Of a stretch of 16,606 bases of DNA, positions 1 to 8,352 are shown one piece after another. A model generated the notes under the pieces. The model ran no database searches and was not told the origin of the DNA. It worked only from the letters and a program-made list of their open reading frames with translations. This stretch comes from Fontimicrobium_A sp034506455 (GTDB taxonomy: Bacteria > Zhuqueibacterota > Zhuqueibacteria > Residuimicrobiales > Krinioviventaceae). The translations under genes were made by a program, and so were the position numbers. The stretch spans positions 1-16,606 of the forward strand of contig JAPDPN010000066.1 in NCBI GenBank assembly GCA_034506455.1, written 5' to 3'. Each line of letters starts with the position of its first letter. Within the stretch, counting starts at the first letter, position 1.

Positions 1-2039
1 CCGCCGGCCGCCAATCCGGTATCACGAACCTCTTGTTCGGAAAAACGGACTGCCAATCCGCCGGCCGTCACCAGCACAATTTCGTCTTCGCCGCTCGTTT
101 CCACAACGCCCGCCACTCGTTCCCCTTCTTTGAGCGAAATGACCGACAAACCGCCCTCCTTGGGTTTAGAAAGCGAAGCCAGTTGAACTCTCTTGACTTG
201 ACCGTCTCGGCAGGCCAAAAACACGAATTTTCCCTCTTCGAATTTGGTTTCGATCACCCCGATGATCTTTTCGTCATTTTGCAGCGAGAAAAGACGCGCT
301 AACGGCGTACCGTTGCCTTCGGGGGAAACCATCGGGATAAAGCTGGTGCGCAGAGGATAGCAATTGCCCAAATCCGTAAAGAACAAAAGGTGCCGACTGT
401 TGGTCGAGACAAAGATTCTTTCAATAAAATCCTTGTTTCCCTGCGCCTTTAAAGCTTCCTGCTCATGCAGATAATCCGCTTGGGACCAACGCCGTATCCA
501 ATTGTCGTGAGTAAGGGTAATGATGAATTCTTCTTCCTGCATCAATTCCTTGATGCTTTTACCTACTTGGGATTTGCCAATAATCTGCGTCCGTCTGGGG
601 TCGCCGAATTTTTTCTTTAGTTCGATCAGTTCTTCCTTGACGACCTGCATGCGCAGTGCTCTGCTGGCCAAAATAGCCTTTAAACGCTCGATAAGTTGAA
701 TGATCTCGCGATATTCCTGCTCGATCTTTTGTCGCTCCAAACCGGTAAGCCGCTGCAGCCGCATATCCAGAATGGCCTGCGCCTGAATTTCCGAAAGCTT
801 GAAACGCTTCATCAGATTGGTGCGCGCCGTATCCACCGTCTTGGACTTTTTAATGATTGCAATTACTTCATCGATGTTGTCCAGCGCTATGATGTATCCT
901 TCCAGGATATGGGCGCGGCGTTCGGCTTTGTCCAGTTCAAAACGGCTGCGGCGCAGAACGACGTCATGGCGAAAGCGAATGAACTCGGTCAGCATGTCCT
1001 TCATGGAAAGGACCTTGGGCTGACCGTCCACCAAAGCCAGAAGAATGACGCCGAACGTGCTTTCCATCTGAGTGTGGGCATAGAGGGCCTTGAGGATCTT
1101 TTCGGCAGAGACGTCTTTGCGCAATTCAAACACGATGCGCATACCTTCTCGGTCCGATTCGTCGCGTACTTCTGAAATGCCGTCAAGTTTCTTCTCGCGG
1201 ACCAGCTCCGCCACCCGTTCCAAAAGTGCGGCTTTGTTGACTTGGTAGGGGATTTCAGTGACGACAATCCGCTCACGGCCGCCGCGCATGTCTTCGAAAT
1301 GCGCCTTGGCTCGAACGATGAGCTTGCCTCGACCAGTTTTGAAATATTCGTCGATCTCCTCGTCGCCGAAAATCATGGCGCCGGTGGGAAAGTCCGGCCC
1401 CTGAATGTACTTGCGCAGGGCTTCAGGCTTGAGATTCGGTTGATCGATCAGCGCGACCAGCGCGTCGACCACCTCATCGAGGTTGTGCGGGGGAATATTG
1501 GTCGCCATACCCACGGCAATACCGGACGAGCCATTGACCACCAGCGTCGGCAGCAGCGAAGGCAGGACCGAGGGCTCCTGCAGCGTATCGTCGAAATTGG
1601 GAACGAAATCGACAGTGTCTTTGTCGATATCGCGCAGCACCTCTTCGGCAATAGGAGCGAGCCGAGCTTCGGTATAGCGCATCGCTGCCGGCGAATCGCC
1701 GTCTATGGAGCCAAAGTTTCCCTGGCCGTCCACCAGAGGATAACGCAGGGAAAAGTCCTGTACCATGCGCGCCATGGCGTCATAAATGGCGCTGTCGCCG
1801 TGAGGATGGTATTTTCCCAGCACCTCGCCGACGATACGGGCGCTCTTTTTATAGGCGGCCGTCGGCCGCAGTCCCAGTTCCAACATGCCGTAAAGCACCC
1901 GACGATGCACGGGTTTGAGGCCGTCGCGCACGTCGGGAAGAGCCCGCGCCACGATGACCGACATCGAATAGTCGATGTAAGAGTTCTTTAGCTCCTCTTC
2001 GATTAAAACCGGAATGATCTTTTCATTGACCTGTTCCAT
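1..2039 (-). CDS. gyrA: DNA gyrase subunit A, partial (3' end off the left edge)
   Basis: This is the A subunit of a type IIA topoisomerase, which cuts and rejoins DNA as an A2B2 enzyme with GyrB. The ATG at 2039 follows an AGGA ribosome-binding site, and about 679 codons are open to the window edge. The breakage-reunion domain is clear: residues 35-42 read PDVRDGLK, the quinolone region has KYHPHGDSAIYD with Ser83 and Asp87 (the sensitive residues in E. coli numbering), and AAMRYTEARL carries the catalytic Tyr122. FGDPRRTQI leads into the C-terminal pinwheel, of which the first blades are visible. The seven-residue GyrA box (QRRGGKG in E. coli) is not recognisable. The aligned stretch, about residues 531-537, reads KAQGNKD. 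The gene lies 71 bases downstream of gyrB and is probably co-transcribed with it. The N-terminal half and the gyrB neighbour favour GyrA over ParC, but the altered box leaves a topoisomerase IV-like activity possible. Confidence 0.95.
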   Translation of the reverse strand, partial: MEQVNEKIIPVLIEEELKNSYIDYSMSVIVARALPDVRDGLKPVHRRVLYGMLELGLRPTAAYKKSARIVGEVLGKYHPHGDSAIYDAMARMVQDFSLRYPLVDGQGNFGSIDGDSPAAMRYTEARLAPIAEEVLRDIDKDTVDFVPNFDDTLQEPSVLPSLLPTLVVNGSSGIAVGMATNIPPHNLDEVVDALVALIDQPNLKPEALRKYIQGPDFPTGAMIFGDEEIDEYFKTGRGKLIVRAKAHFEDMRGGRERIVVTEIPYQVNKAALLERVAELVREKKLDGISEVRDESDREGMRIVFELRKDVSAEKILKALYAHTQMESTFGVILLALVDGQPKVLSMKDMLTEFIRFRHDVVLRRSRFELDKAERRAHILEGYIIALDNIDEVIAIIKKSKTVDTARTNLMKRFKLSEIQAQAILDMRLQRLTGLERQKIEQEYREIIQLIERLKAILASRALRMQVVKEELIELKKKFGDPRRTQIIGKSQVGKSIKELMQEEEFIITLTHDNWIRRWSQADYLHEQEALKAQGNKDFIERIFVSTNSRHLLFFTDLGNCYPLRTSFIPMVSPEGNGTPLARLFSLQNDEKIIGVIETKFEEGKFVFLACRDGQVKRVQLASLSKPKEGGLSVISLKEGERVAGVVETSGEDEIVLVTAGGLAVRFSEQEVRDTGLAAG

Positions 2040-2110
2040 GATGTTCCTGCATTGTATGCGTTTCGGACCGGCTTGGCAAAACCGTGGAGGTTAACGGCAA
2101 AAGTCGAAGG

Positions 2111-4036
2111 TTAAATGTCCAAGTTGCGCACGTATTTGGCGTTCTCTTCGATAAACTGTCGGCGCGGCTCCACCTTGTCGCCCATCAGTTTGGAAAAAAG
2201 AATGTCGGCCTCAAAAGCTTCATCGATGGTCACCTGCAGCATGGTACGATTGAGCGGGTCCATCGTTGTGCGCCACAGTTGCTCGGGATTCATTTCACCC
2301 AAGCCTTTGTAGCGCTGGATTTCAATCTTTTCCTGACCGTTTTTGTTCAGTTTCTTGAGCAGCTCCTCTTTTTCATCGTCATCGTAGAGATAGTACTCAT
2401 CTTTACCGTGCTTAACGCGATAGAGCGGTGGCTGGGCAATAAAGAGCCGTCCTTTTTCGATGATTTCCCGCATGTGGCGGAAAAAGAAAGTCAACAGCAG
2501 GGTACGAATGTGGTGGCCGTCGACGTCGGCGTCGGTCATGATGATGATTTTGCCGTAGCGCAATTTTTCGATGTCGAAATCGGCGCTGCCGATGCCGGTA
2601 CCCAGAGCAGAGACGATCGTGCGGATCTCTTCATTGCCGAGCATTTTGTCGATGCGCGCTTTTTCGACGTTGAGAATTTTTCCGCGCAGGGGCAGGATGG
2701 CCTGAAAGCGACGGTCGCGTCCCTGCTTGGCGCTGCCGCCGGCTGAATCACCCTCGACGATGAACAGCTCGGTTCGTTCCGCTTCCCGCAGCGAGCAGTC
2801 CGCCAGCTTGCCCGGAAGACCTTCGCTTTCCAAAGCGCTTTTGCGCCGGGTGAGCTCCTTGGCTTTGCGCGCTGCTTCACGGGCATGCGCCGCCTGCCGG
2901 CACTTTTCGATGATGCGTCTCGCCTGCGCCGAATTGTTTTCCAGCTCGCGCATCAGCCGCTCGTTGACGATTGACTCGACGATACCCCGCACCTCGCTGT
3001 TGCCCAAACGTGTCTTGGTTTGACCTTCGAACTGCGGCTCCGCCACTTTCACGCTGACGACGGCGGTCAAACCCTCGCGCACATCGTCGCCCGTAAGCGG
3101 AGGATCGTCGCTCTTTAGCAGTTTGTTCTTAAGAGCAAAGCTGTTCAATGTGCGCGTAAGCGCCGTTTTGAAGCCGATCAGATGCGTGCCGCCTTCCACC
3201 GTGTGAATGTTGTTGACGTAAGAATAGGTGTTTTCAACGTAACTGTCGGTATAGTTGATGGCGATCTCGACGGCAACGCCTTCCCGTTCGTCGGAAAAAT
3301 AGATCGGCTTGCGCAGCAGCGAGTCGCGATTTTGGTCGAGATATTCGACGAACGCCGCCAGCCCGCCTTTATAGCGAAAGACCTCTTCTCTGCCTGTTGC
3401 CTCTTCCCGAATGGAGATCTTGAGGTCCTTGTTCAAAAAGGCAAGCTCGCGCAGGCGCTCCGATAAAAGCTCGAAACTGAATTTGCGCTTTTTAAAGATC
3501 TCGCCGTCGGGCAAAAAACCGACTTTGGTACCGGTCGATTTCCGGCGGCCGACGACGCGGACCGGTGTGGTCGGCTCGCCGCGCGAGTACTCCTGACGCC
3601 ACACCTTGCCGTCCCGCGCCACTTCCACCCATAGCCATTCGGAAAGCGCATTGACGACCGAAACGCCGACGCCGTGCAGTCCGCCGGACACTTTGTAGGC
3701 TTTTTTGTCGAACTTGCCGCCTGAATGGAGAACCGTCATGACGATTTCCAGCGCCGACTTGCCGTACTCCGGATGTTCGTCAACCGGTATACCGCGTCCG
3801 TTGTCTTCGATAATAATGCTGCCGTCGCGGCACATCACGACTTCGATTTCCGTGCAAAAACCGGCCAGCGCCTCATCGATGCTGTTGTCGACGACTTCGT
3901 ATACAAGATGATGCAGTCCGCGTACCGAAACATCGCCGATGTACATGGCCGGCCTCTTGCGCACGGCATCCAGTCCCTTGAGAACCTGGATTTGACTGGC
4001 ATCATAGCTTTCTGCAGGTGGAGTGTTCTGATTCAT
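2111..4036 (-). CDS. gyrB: DNA gyrase subunit B
   Basis: This is the ATPase and Toprim subunit of gyrase, 641 residues long, the compact form without the large insertion found in E. coli GyrB. The GHKL ATPase domain shows EVVDNSIDEA with the catalytic Glu at residue 47, EDNGRGIP around 77-84 and GGLHGVGVSVVNA around 118-130. The transducer has QTKTRLGNSEV at 339-349, a form typical of GyrB. The Toprim metal-binding residues are in EGDSAGGSA (428-436) and DADVDGHH (502-509), and IQRYKGLGEMNPEQLW (573-588) is the usual C-terminal signature. The ATG at 4036 has a GAAAGAAG purine tract upstream that overlaps the end of the DUF721 gene, with only 9 bases between the two genes. Together with gyrA it forms the distal part of the dnaA-side cluster. 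Confidence 0.97.
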   Translation of the reverse strand: MNQNTPPAESYDASQIQVLKGLDAVRKRPAMYIGDVSVRGLHHLVYEVVDNSIDEALAGFCTEIEVVMCRDGSIIIEDNGRGIPVDEHPEYGKSALEIVMTVLHSGGKFDKKAYKVSGGLHGVGVSVVNALSEWLWVEVARDGKVWRQEYSRGEPTTPVRVVGRRKSTGTKVGFLPDGEIFKKRKFSFELLSERLRELAFLNKDLKISIREEATGREEVFRYKGGLAAFVEYLDQNRDSLLRKPIYFSDEREGVAVEIAINYTDSYVENTYSYVNNIHTVEGGTHLIGFKTALTRTLNSFALKNKLLKSDDPPLTGDDVREGLTAVVSVKVAEPQFEGQTKTRLGNSEVRGIVESIVNERLMRELENNSAQARRIIEKCRQAAHAREAARKAKELTRRKSALESEGLPGKLADCSLREAERTELFIVEGDSAGGSAKQGRDRRFQAILPLRGKILNVEKARIDKMLGNEEIRTIVSALGTGIGSADFDIEKLRYGKIIIMTDADVDGHHIRTLLLTFFFRHMREIIEKGRLFIAQPPLYRVKHGKDEYYLYDDDEKEELLKKLNKNGQEKIEIQRYKGLGEMNPEQLWRTTMDPLNRTMLQVTIDEAFEADILFSKLMGDKVEPRRQFIEENAKYVRNLDI

Positions 4037-4045
4037 ATTCTTCTT

Positions 4046-4333
4046 TCAGAAAAATCGAATGTCCTTAATCACGCCCTCGCCGAGCTTTTCGGCAATCTTT
4101 TGCAGAATCAGAGCCTTTTGAAAAAGCAGCTCAGTCCGCCAAGTCATTCCTGCAACTTTGACGTAGAGAATTCCGTTATCGACACGATCTGCTTGAGCGA
4201 TGCGCGTCAGCGTCGGCCCGACGATTTGCGGCCAAATCTCCAGCACGCGCATCTGATCGACCTTTTTTTCAAAACCGAGCTCGCGAAACAGCGACTCGAT
4301 CGCCTCGCCGAGAGATTTGGGATCACGCCCCAT
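4046..4333 (-). CDS. dciA: DUF721 / DciA-like protein, probable replicative helicase loader or operator
   Basis: This 95-residue protein is a single DUF721 domain. The pattern is visible as VLEIWPQIVGPTL near residues 30-42, then NGILYVKVAG near 53-62 and an MTWRTELLF segment before a helical end. DUF721 proteins were renamed DciA after being shown to act with the DnaB helicase at initiation in bacteria that lack DnaC or DnaI. That role is family knowledge; nothing here proves it for this protein. The start ATG lies inside the end of recF, an 11-base overlap that implies translational coupling, and gyrB follows after 9 bases. The long N- or C-terminal extensions found in many DciA proteins are absent, so this is a minimal version. 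No DnaB, DnaC or DnaI gene is in the window. Confidence 0.85.
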   Translation of the reverse strand: MGRDPKSLGEAIESLFRELGFEKKVDQMRVLEIWPQIVGPTLTRIAQADRVDNGILYVKVAGMTWRTELLFQKALILQKIAEKLGEGVIKDIRFF

Positions 4334-5450
4334 CGTCGGCCCTCACTTGACCGTTTTCGATGCGATAGGCGGCATGTTCCTTATAAAGGCCGCTCTGCCG
4401 AGCCCATAGAAAATCCAGACTTGTACCGGTAATGAAAATCTGAGCCGGCGCGTCGAACAAGGCGAGCGCTGCGGCGCTTCGCTCGTGATCCAATTCGGAA
4501 AAGAGATCGTCGAGCAAAACAATCGGGCTCGTTTGAGTTCGATTGCGTAAAATCTCCACTTCCGCTGCCTTGAGACTTATTAAAGCGCTTTTGTGCTCCC
4601 CGGCAGAACCGAACTTGCGGAGCTCGACCTCGTCGATCCAAAAGACGAAATCATCGCGGTGCGGCCCAACAAGGGAAACTCCGCGGCGAATTTCCGCCGG
4701 TCGAAGCCTTTCCAGGTCGCGACGAAAAGCCTCCTCCGGTGCCTTTTCATCATATTCAACATTCGGCTGATAGAGGATGCGCAACGTCATGCGATTTCCG
4801 CTTATGCGTCGGTAGCAGGACTCCAGTACCGGATTCAGCTCATCGACCAGCTGTCTGCGCGCCCGCATCACTCGTACGCCAAACTGAATCAGCTGCTCGT
4901 CCCAAATTTCCAGCTGCTCGTGCACACCGCGACGCCCGGCTTGAACAGCCGAAAGCACGCTGTTCCGCTGACGCAGAACATGATCGTACTGCTTGAGATC
5001 TTCAAGGCCGCTTCGTGAGGTCTGCGAAAGCAGCACATTGAAAAATCGCCGCCTTTGCTGCGGGCTGCCTACGGTAATTTCCCGATCGCCTTCCCACAGG
5101 CAGGCGGCCGGAAACTCGCCGGTCAATGCGGAATAGCGCTGCAGTCGTTTTTCATCCACGCTGATCTGCTTGCCGGAAGACTTTTCATATAGAACCGCAA
5201 CCCGCCGCACGATTGACTTTTCATTCTGAAAAAATCCCTCGATGAAATATCCCGTCCCGCCGAACGGAACGATCTCCTCATCTTCATGCGTACGGAAACT
5301 CTTGGCCAGGCAAAGAAGATGAACGGCTTCGATCAGGTTCGTCTTTCCCTGCGCATTATCCCCAAAGATAAAATTAACGGCGGGACTGAACTGCAGGCGC
5401 GCCACGCCCAGATTGCGGAACTTGTGGATCGCCAACTCCTGCAGGATCAT
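4323..5450 (-). CDS. recF: DNA replication and repair protein RecF
   Basis: RecF is an ABC/SMC-like ATPase that acts with RecO and RecR to load RecA at single-strand gaps and stalled forks. The 375-residue length is usual for the family. The protein opens with LAIHKFRNL, followed by a Walker A GDNAQGKTNL at residues 30-39. An ABC signature-like stretch SAGEHKSALISLKAAE lies at about 282-297, LVGPHRDDF at about 260-268, and Walker B plus D-loop VLLDDLFSELD at 311-321. The ATG at 5450 is 16 bases after the dnaN stop, with GGGAG upstream at a rather long spacing. The 3' end overlaps the DUF721 gene by 11 bases. Its place directly after dnaN matches the conserved dnaA-dnaN-recF-gyrB order. Confidence 0.97.
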   Translation of the reverse strand: MILQELAIHKFRNLGVARLQFSPAVNFIFGDNAQGKTNLIEAVHLLCLAKSFRTHEDEEIVPFGGTGYFIEGFFQNEKSIVRRVAVLYEKSSGKQISVDEKRLQRYSALTGEFPAACLWEGDREITVGSPQQRRRFFNVLLSQTSRSGLEDLKQYDHVLRQRNSVLSAVQAGRRGVHEQLEIWDEQLIQFGVRVMRARRQLVDELNPVLESCYRRISGNRMTLRILYQPNVEYDEKAPEEAFRRDLERLRPAEIRRGVSLVGPHRDDFVFWIDEVELRKFGSAGEHKSALISLKAAEVEILRNRTQTSPIVLLDDLFSELDHERSAAALALFDAPAQIFITGTSLDFLWARQSGLYKEHAAYRIENGQVRADDGA

Positions 5451-5466
5451 CCGTTAGGCCGACTCC

Positions 5467-6597
5467 CTATTCGGCTTCTTCGCTAATGCGGATCGGCATG
5501 AGCAGCATCAGAATATCTTCGTTTTCCTGCTGTTCCGCCGGCCGAATGATGGCGGCGCTGTTGCTGTCCTTCAACTCGAAAACCACTTCATCCGTATCGA
5601 TGTGCCGGAGAATGTCCAACAGATAGGCCGAGTTGTAGCCGATCTGCATGCCGTCGTGAGTAAACTCGACCGGCATCGACTCCTTGGCTTCAGCACCGAA
5701 TTCAATGTCTTCGGAATACACGGTCATTTCAGTTGGGGATATGACCAGACGAACCTGGTTGGTGAGCGAACTGGAAAAGATGGAAACGCGGCGCAGGGTG
5801 GAGATAAAGAGATCGCGATTCAGACGCAGCCGTTTGTCGTTATCAACAGGCAGGACGCGCTCATAGTTGGGATAAACGGCATTGATCAGCTTGGAATAGA
5901 TGATTGTTTTCGGCAGACGGAAGAGCACATGATCCTTACCGACCTGCATGCCCACTTCTTCAGCGTCGTCCAGGTTGCGCAGCATCAAATTCAAAGCTTT
6001 GGTCGGCACGATCATCTTGAGCTTCACGTCCGAGTCGGCGGCTTGAAAATTCATGCGCTTGACCCGCGATAAACGATGACCGTCCGTTGCCACAAAGACC
6101 AGGTCGCCGTCGGCTAGTTCGATGTTGATGCCCGTGAGCGCCGGCCGAAGTTCGTCAGTCGAAACGGCAAAAATTGTCTTGTTGGTCATCCGTGCCAGGG
6201 TTTCGCCTGCCAGGGTTAATACTTGTTCGCCTTCTTCGACAATGATGTTGGGGAAATCTTCCCGCGGCTGCACCGAGATTTTGTACTCGCCTTTGTCGGT
6301 TTTAAGTATAATCTTGTCGCCGCCGTCGGTGCGAATATTGACCGGAACTTCGGGAAGCTCGCGCACAATTTCGGCAAAGAGCTTGGCCGGAACCGCCACC
6401 GCTCCCTCCTCATCGCTGTCGACGTCCACCGAAGTCGTTACCGAAATCTCGAGGTCGGTGCCGGTCAACTGCAGCTTGCCCTCCTTCAGTTCCATCAGCA
6501 GGCAGGTAAGAATGGAAATCGTCGTTTTTTGCGGCACGACGCCCACAACTTTATGGAGCGCTTCATAAAGGTCAGACTTGGCAATGGTGAAATTCAT
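5467..6597 (-). CDS. dnaN: DNA polymerase III subunit beta (sliding clamp)
   Basis: The beta clamp forms a ring dimer around DNA and tethers DNA polymerase III and other enzymes. The protein is 376 residues long, close to the family norm, and is covered by three repeated clamp folds. Recognisable family segments are TILTCLLMELKEGKLQLTGT near the start, FAVSTDELRPALTGINIE in the middle, and the C-terminal LLMPIRI, which matches the usual MPMR-type ending. The ATG at 6597 has a strong GGAGG ribosome-binding site. It follows dnaA after a 77-bp gap that may hold its own promoter. recF starts 16 bases after its stop, so the two are very probably in one transcript. Confidence 0.97.
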   Translation of the reverse strand: MNFTIAKSDLYEALHKVVGVVPQKTTISILTCLLMELKEGKLQLTGTDLEISVTTSVDVDSDEEGAVAVPAKLFAEIVRELPEVPVNIRTDGGDKIILKTDKGEYKISVQPREDFPNIIVEEGEQVLTLAGETLARMTNKTIFAVSTDELRPALTGINIELADGDLVFVATDGHRLSRVKRMNFQAADSDVKLKMIVPTKALNLMLRNLDDAEEVGMQVGKDHVLFRLPKTIIYSKLINAVYPNYERVLPVDNDKRLRLNRDLFISTLRRVSIFSSSLTNQVRLVISPTEMTVYSEDIEFGAEAKESMPVEFTHDGMQIGYNSAYLLDILRHIDTDEVVFELKDSNSAAIIRPAEQQENEDILMLLMPIRISEEAE

Positions 6598-6621
6598 GGT
6601 GCCTCCACAGTTTTCCAGGTC

Positions 6622-6650
6622 AAAATAACGATTATCAATTAATTATTCAA
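6622..6650 (-). promoter_or_regulatory. Possible dnaN promoter (weak)
   Basis: In the dnaA-dnaN gap the minus strand reads TTGAAT, 17 bases, then TATTTT. Transcription would begin about 18 bases before the dnaN ATG, leaving the GGAGG site in the leader. The elements are imperfect and the region is AT-rich, so chance is a real alternative. Confidence 0.3.
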
Positions 6651-6674
6651 GGCCGATGCTCTCGCTGCCGCCCT

Positions 6675-8021
6675 CTAAAGGAGAGCAATCTCGATTTTAT
6701 TTTTGATGTTTTCCACCTGCTCGCGTACTTTGGGGTCTTCGAGCATCAATTGTTCGATTGTCGACACGCCGTGGATGACGGTGCTGTGGTCCCGGCCGCC
6801 GAAATGCAGCCCGATGGTCTTGAGGGAGCTGTCCGTCATCTGTTTGCATAAATACATGGCGATTTGCCGCGCCATGACGATTTCCTGCTTGCGCGTCTTG
6901 GCACGCAGCAGATCATCGGGAATATGAAAGTAATCGGCCGTCGCCTTTTGAATGAACTCGATGCTCACCGCCTTCATCTTCGGCAGACAGATATCCTTCA
7001 GCAGCCGCTTGGCCAAATCCAGTGTGATATCTTCGTCGTTGAGAGAGGCGTATGCCAACAAACGAATGAGAGCGCCTTCCAACTCGCGTATGTTCGACGT
7101 AATGTTGGTCGCAATGAATTCTAAAATCTCGTTCGACAGATCGAGGCCGATTTCCTCCGCCTTGGCCTGCAGAATCGCCAGCCGCGTTTCCAAATCCGGT
7201 TGTTGAATATCGACGACCAATCCCCATTGGAAGCGTGAAATCAGGCGCTCTTCGATGCCGTTGAGCTCCTTCGGGGGTCGGTCCGACGAGAGCACAATCT
7301 GCTTGCCGCGATTGTGCAGCGTATTGAAGGTATGGAAAAATTCTTCCTGCGTTCTTCCCTTGTTGCTGAAAAACTGTACATCGTCCACGATTAACAGATC
7401 GACATTGCGGTAAAGTTCGCTGAACTCGGTTGTCTTGTTTCGCTGAATCGAGTTGATGAACTCCATAGTGAATCGTTCGCTGTCGACATAGAGCACACGC
7501 CGAATGCTGCCGTTCGATTTGACGTAATTGCCGATGGCCTGAATCAGATGCGTTTTGCCGAGGCCGACGCCGCCGTAGATCAACAAAGGATTAAAGCTGG
7601 TGCCTCCAGGCGATTTGGCCACGGAAAACGCCGCCGATTTTGCGAACTTGTTGCAGTCTCCCTCGATAAAAGAGTCAAATGTAAAGCGCTCGTTTAAATT
7701 GGAGGCAAAGGTGTTACGCACTGTCGGCGCGGAGCGGACCGGACTGAACTGCATTACCTGCGTCGTCGAATCGACAAGAATGGAATACTGCAGCTTGACC
7801 TGATCGCCCAATACCGTCTTTAAAGCGCGGTTCATCACGTCGCTGTAATGGGACTCGAGCCATTCATAGTAAAATTGGCTCGGCACCTGAATCGTCAGAA
7901 TGTTGTTCTCCAATTTTGTCGCTTTGATCGGGCGAAACCAGGCGGCGTAGCTGTTCTCATCGACCTCGCGCCGCAAGATTTCGAGAATCGATTGCCAAAC
8001 GGCGCCGATTTCTGCGGACAT
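6675..8021 (-). CDS. dnaA: Chromosomal replication initiator protein DnaA
   Basis: DnaA is the AAA+ initiator that binds DnaA boxes, melts the origin and recruits the helicase. All four domains can be followed in its 448 residues: a domain I with WFRPIKA (about 28-34), a linker near 85-110, then the AAA+ core with Walker A GGVGLGKTH (150-158), Walker B LLIVDDVQFF (209-218) and sensor 1 QIVLSSDRPPKEL (241-253). The domain IV DNA-binding signature is GLHFGGRDHSTVIHG at 404-418. The ATG at 8021 has GAGGAAAG upstream. The upstream side is the DnaA-box region, whose nearest perfect box is 65 bases from the start, so autoregulation by DnaA is likely. It heads the leftward cluster. Confidence 0.98.
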   Translation of the reverse strand: MSAEIGAVWQSILEILRREVDENSYAAWFRPIKATKLENNILTIQVPSQFYYEWLESHYSDVMNRALKTVLGDQVKLQYSILVDSTTQVMQFSPVRSAPTVRNTFASNLNERFTFDSFIEGDCNKFAKSAAFSVAKSPGGTSFNPLLIYGGVGLGKTHLIQAIGNYVKSNGSIRRVLYVDSERFTMEFINSIQRNKTTEFSELYRNVDLLIVDDVQFFSNKGRTQEEFFHTFNTLHNRGKQIVLSSDRPPKELNGIEERLISRFQWGLVVDIQQPDLETRLAILQAKAEEIGLDLSNEILEFIATNITSNIRELEGALIRLLAYASLNDEDITLDLAKRLLKDICLPKMKAVSIEFIQKATADYFHIPDDLLRAKTRKQEIVMARQIAMYLCKQMTDSSLKTIGLHFGGRDHSTVIHGVSTIEQLMLEDPKVREQVENIKNKIEIALL

Positions 8022-8085
8022 ATTCTTTCCTCAAATTAAATCTATTCTATCAAGTTGACTACGACTTTCCGGAGCCTTCTTCAAA

Positions 8086-8094
8086 TTATCCACA
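8086..8094 (+). promoter_or_regulatory. DnaA box 1, perfect TTATCCACA
   Basis: It is an exact match to the bacterial consensus TTATNCACA and lies 65 bp upstream of the dnaA start. It probably serves both replication start and dnaA autoregulation. Confidence 0.8.
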
Positions 8095-8106
8095 CGAGAA
8101 CATCAG

Positions 8107-8115
8107 TTTTCCACA
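8107..8115 (+). promoter_or_regulatory. DnaA box 2, TTTTCCACA (one mismatch)
   Basis: It has the same orientation as box 1 and starts 21 bp away, which is two helical turns. That spacing would put bound DnaA on the same DNA face. Confidence 0.6.
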
Positions 8116-8184
8116 AGCGCATATAAACCCGAAAACAGACCCAAACTTAGCATATATTAAAGTTATCAATCTGCTGAATTCGAG

Positions 8185-8193
8185 TTATCCACA
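8185..8193 (+). promoter_or_regulatory. DnaA box 3, perfect TTATCCACA
   Basis: This second exact consensus box is in the same orientation as box 1 and is followed by an AT-rich ATATTTTG stretch. It sits near the middle of the intergenic region. Confidence 0.8.
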
Positions 8194-8248
8194 ATATTTT
8201 GAAGAGGCTTGCCAAACCGCCCCGAGCATTGAAAGGGGATGGCGTGAC

Positions 8249-8257
8249 TTTTCCACA
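8249..8257 (+). promoter_or_regulatory. DnaA box 4, TTTTCCACA (one mismatch)
   Basis: It is the same variant as box 2, with T for A at position 3. It lies on the left side of the AT-rich tract at 8281-8325. Confidence 0.55.
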
Positions 8258-8280
8258 TCATGTTTTTCATCCTCTCTTCA

Positions 8281-8325
8281 CTTTTTAATTTAATAAAGAA
8301 CGAGATAATATCCAGAATAAATGTG
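8281..8325. other. AT-rich tract, candidate DNA unwinding element
   Basis: This tract is almost all A and T and contains runs such as TTTTTAATTTAATAAAG. It is bracketed by box 4 on its left and the inverted box 5 on its right, a layout expected of a melting site. The call rests on composition and position only. Confidence 0.45.
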
Positions 8326-8330
8326 GAAAA
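8322..8330 (-). promoter_or_regulatory. DnaA box 5, inverted TTTTCCACA
   Basis: It reads TGTGGAAAA on the plus strand, so it faces boxes 1-4. It overlaps the left arm of the hairpin at 8328-8352, which would make DnaA binding and hairpin formation compete. Confidence 0.5.
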
Positions 8331-8352
8331 AATCGCCCTGAATGCGATTTTT
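8328..8352. repeat. Perfect 9-bp inverted repeat (hairpin) inside oriC
   Basis: The arms AAAAATCGC and GCGATTTTT enclose a 7-base loop, CCTGAAT. The A and T ends make it look like a two-way intrinsic terminator, yet both flanking genes are transcribed away from it. It may instead be an origin structure element, a site blocking transcription across the origin, or the end of an unseen small RNA. Confidence 0.5.

Noticed and set aside
1242..1991. A 249-codon plus-strand open frame opposite gyrA
   Set aside because: It lies wholly within the conserved gyrA coding region on the other strand and has no recognisable family features; it is an antisense shadow.
2050..2085. TTGCCA-N17-TACAAT on the minus strand upstream of gyrA
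   Set aside because: Transcription would start only about five bases before the ATG and would leave out the AGGA site, so chance is more likely than a true promoter.
3725..4432. A 235-codon plus-strand open frame across gyrB, dciA and recF
   Set aside because: It runs antisense through three well-supported genes and shows no domain of its own.
6657..6687. Inverted repeat TGCTCTC/GAGAGCA across the dnaA stop codon
   Set aside because: The loop is 17 bases and no T run follows on the minus strand, so it does not make a credible terminator.
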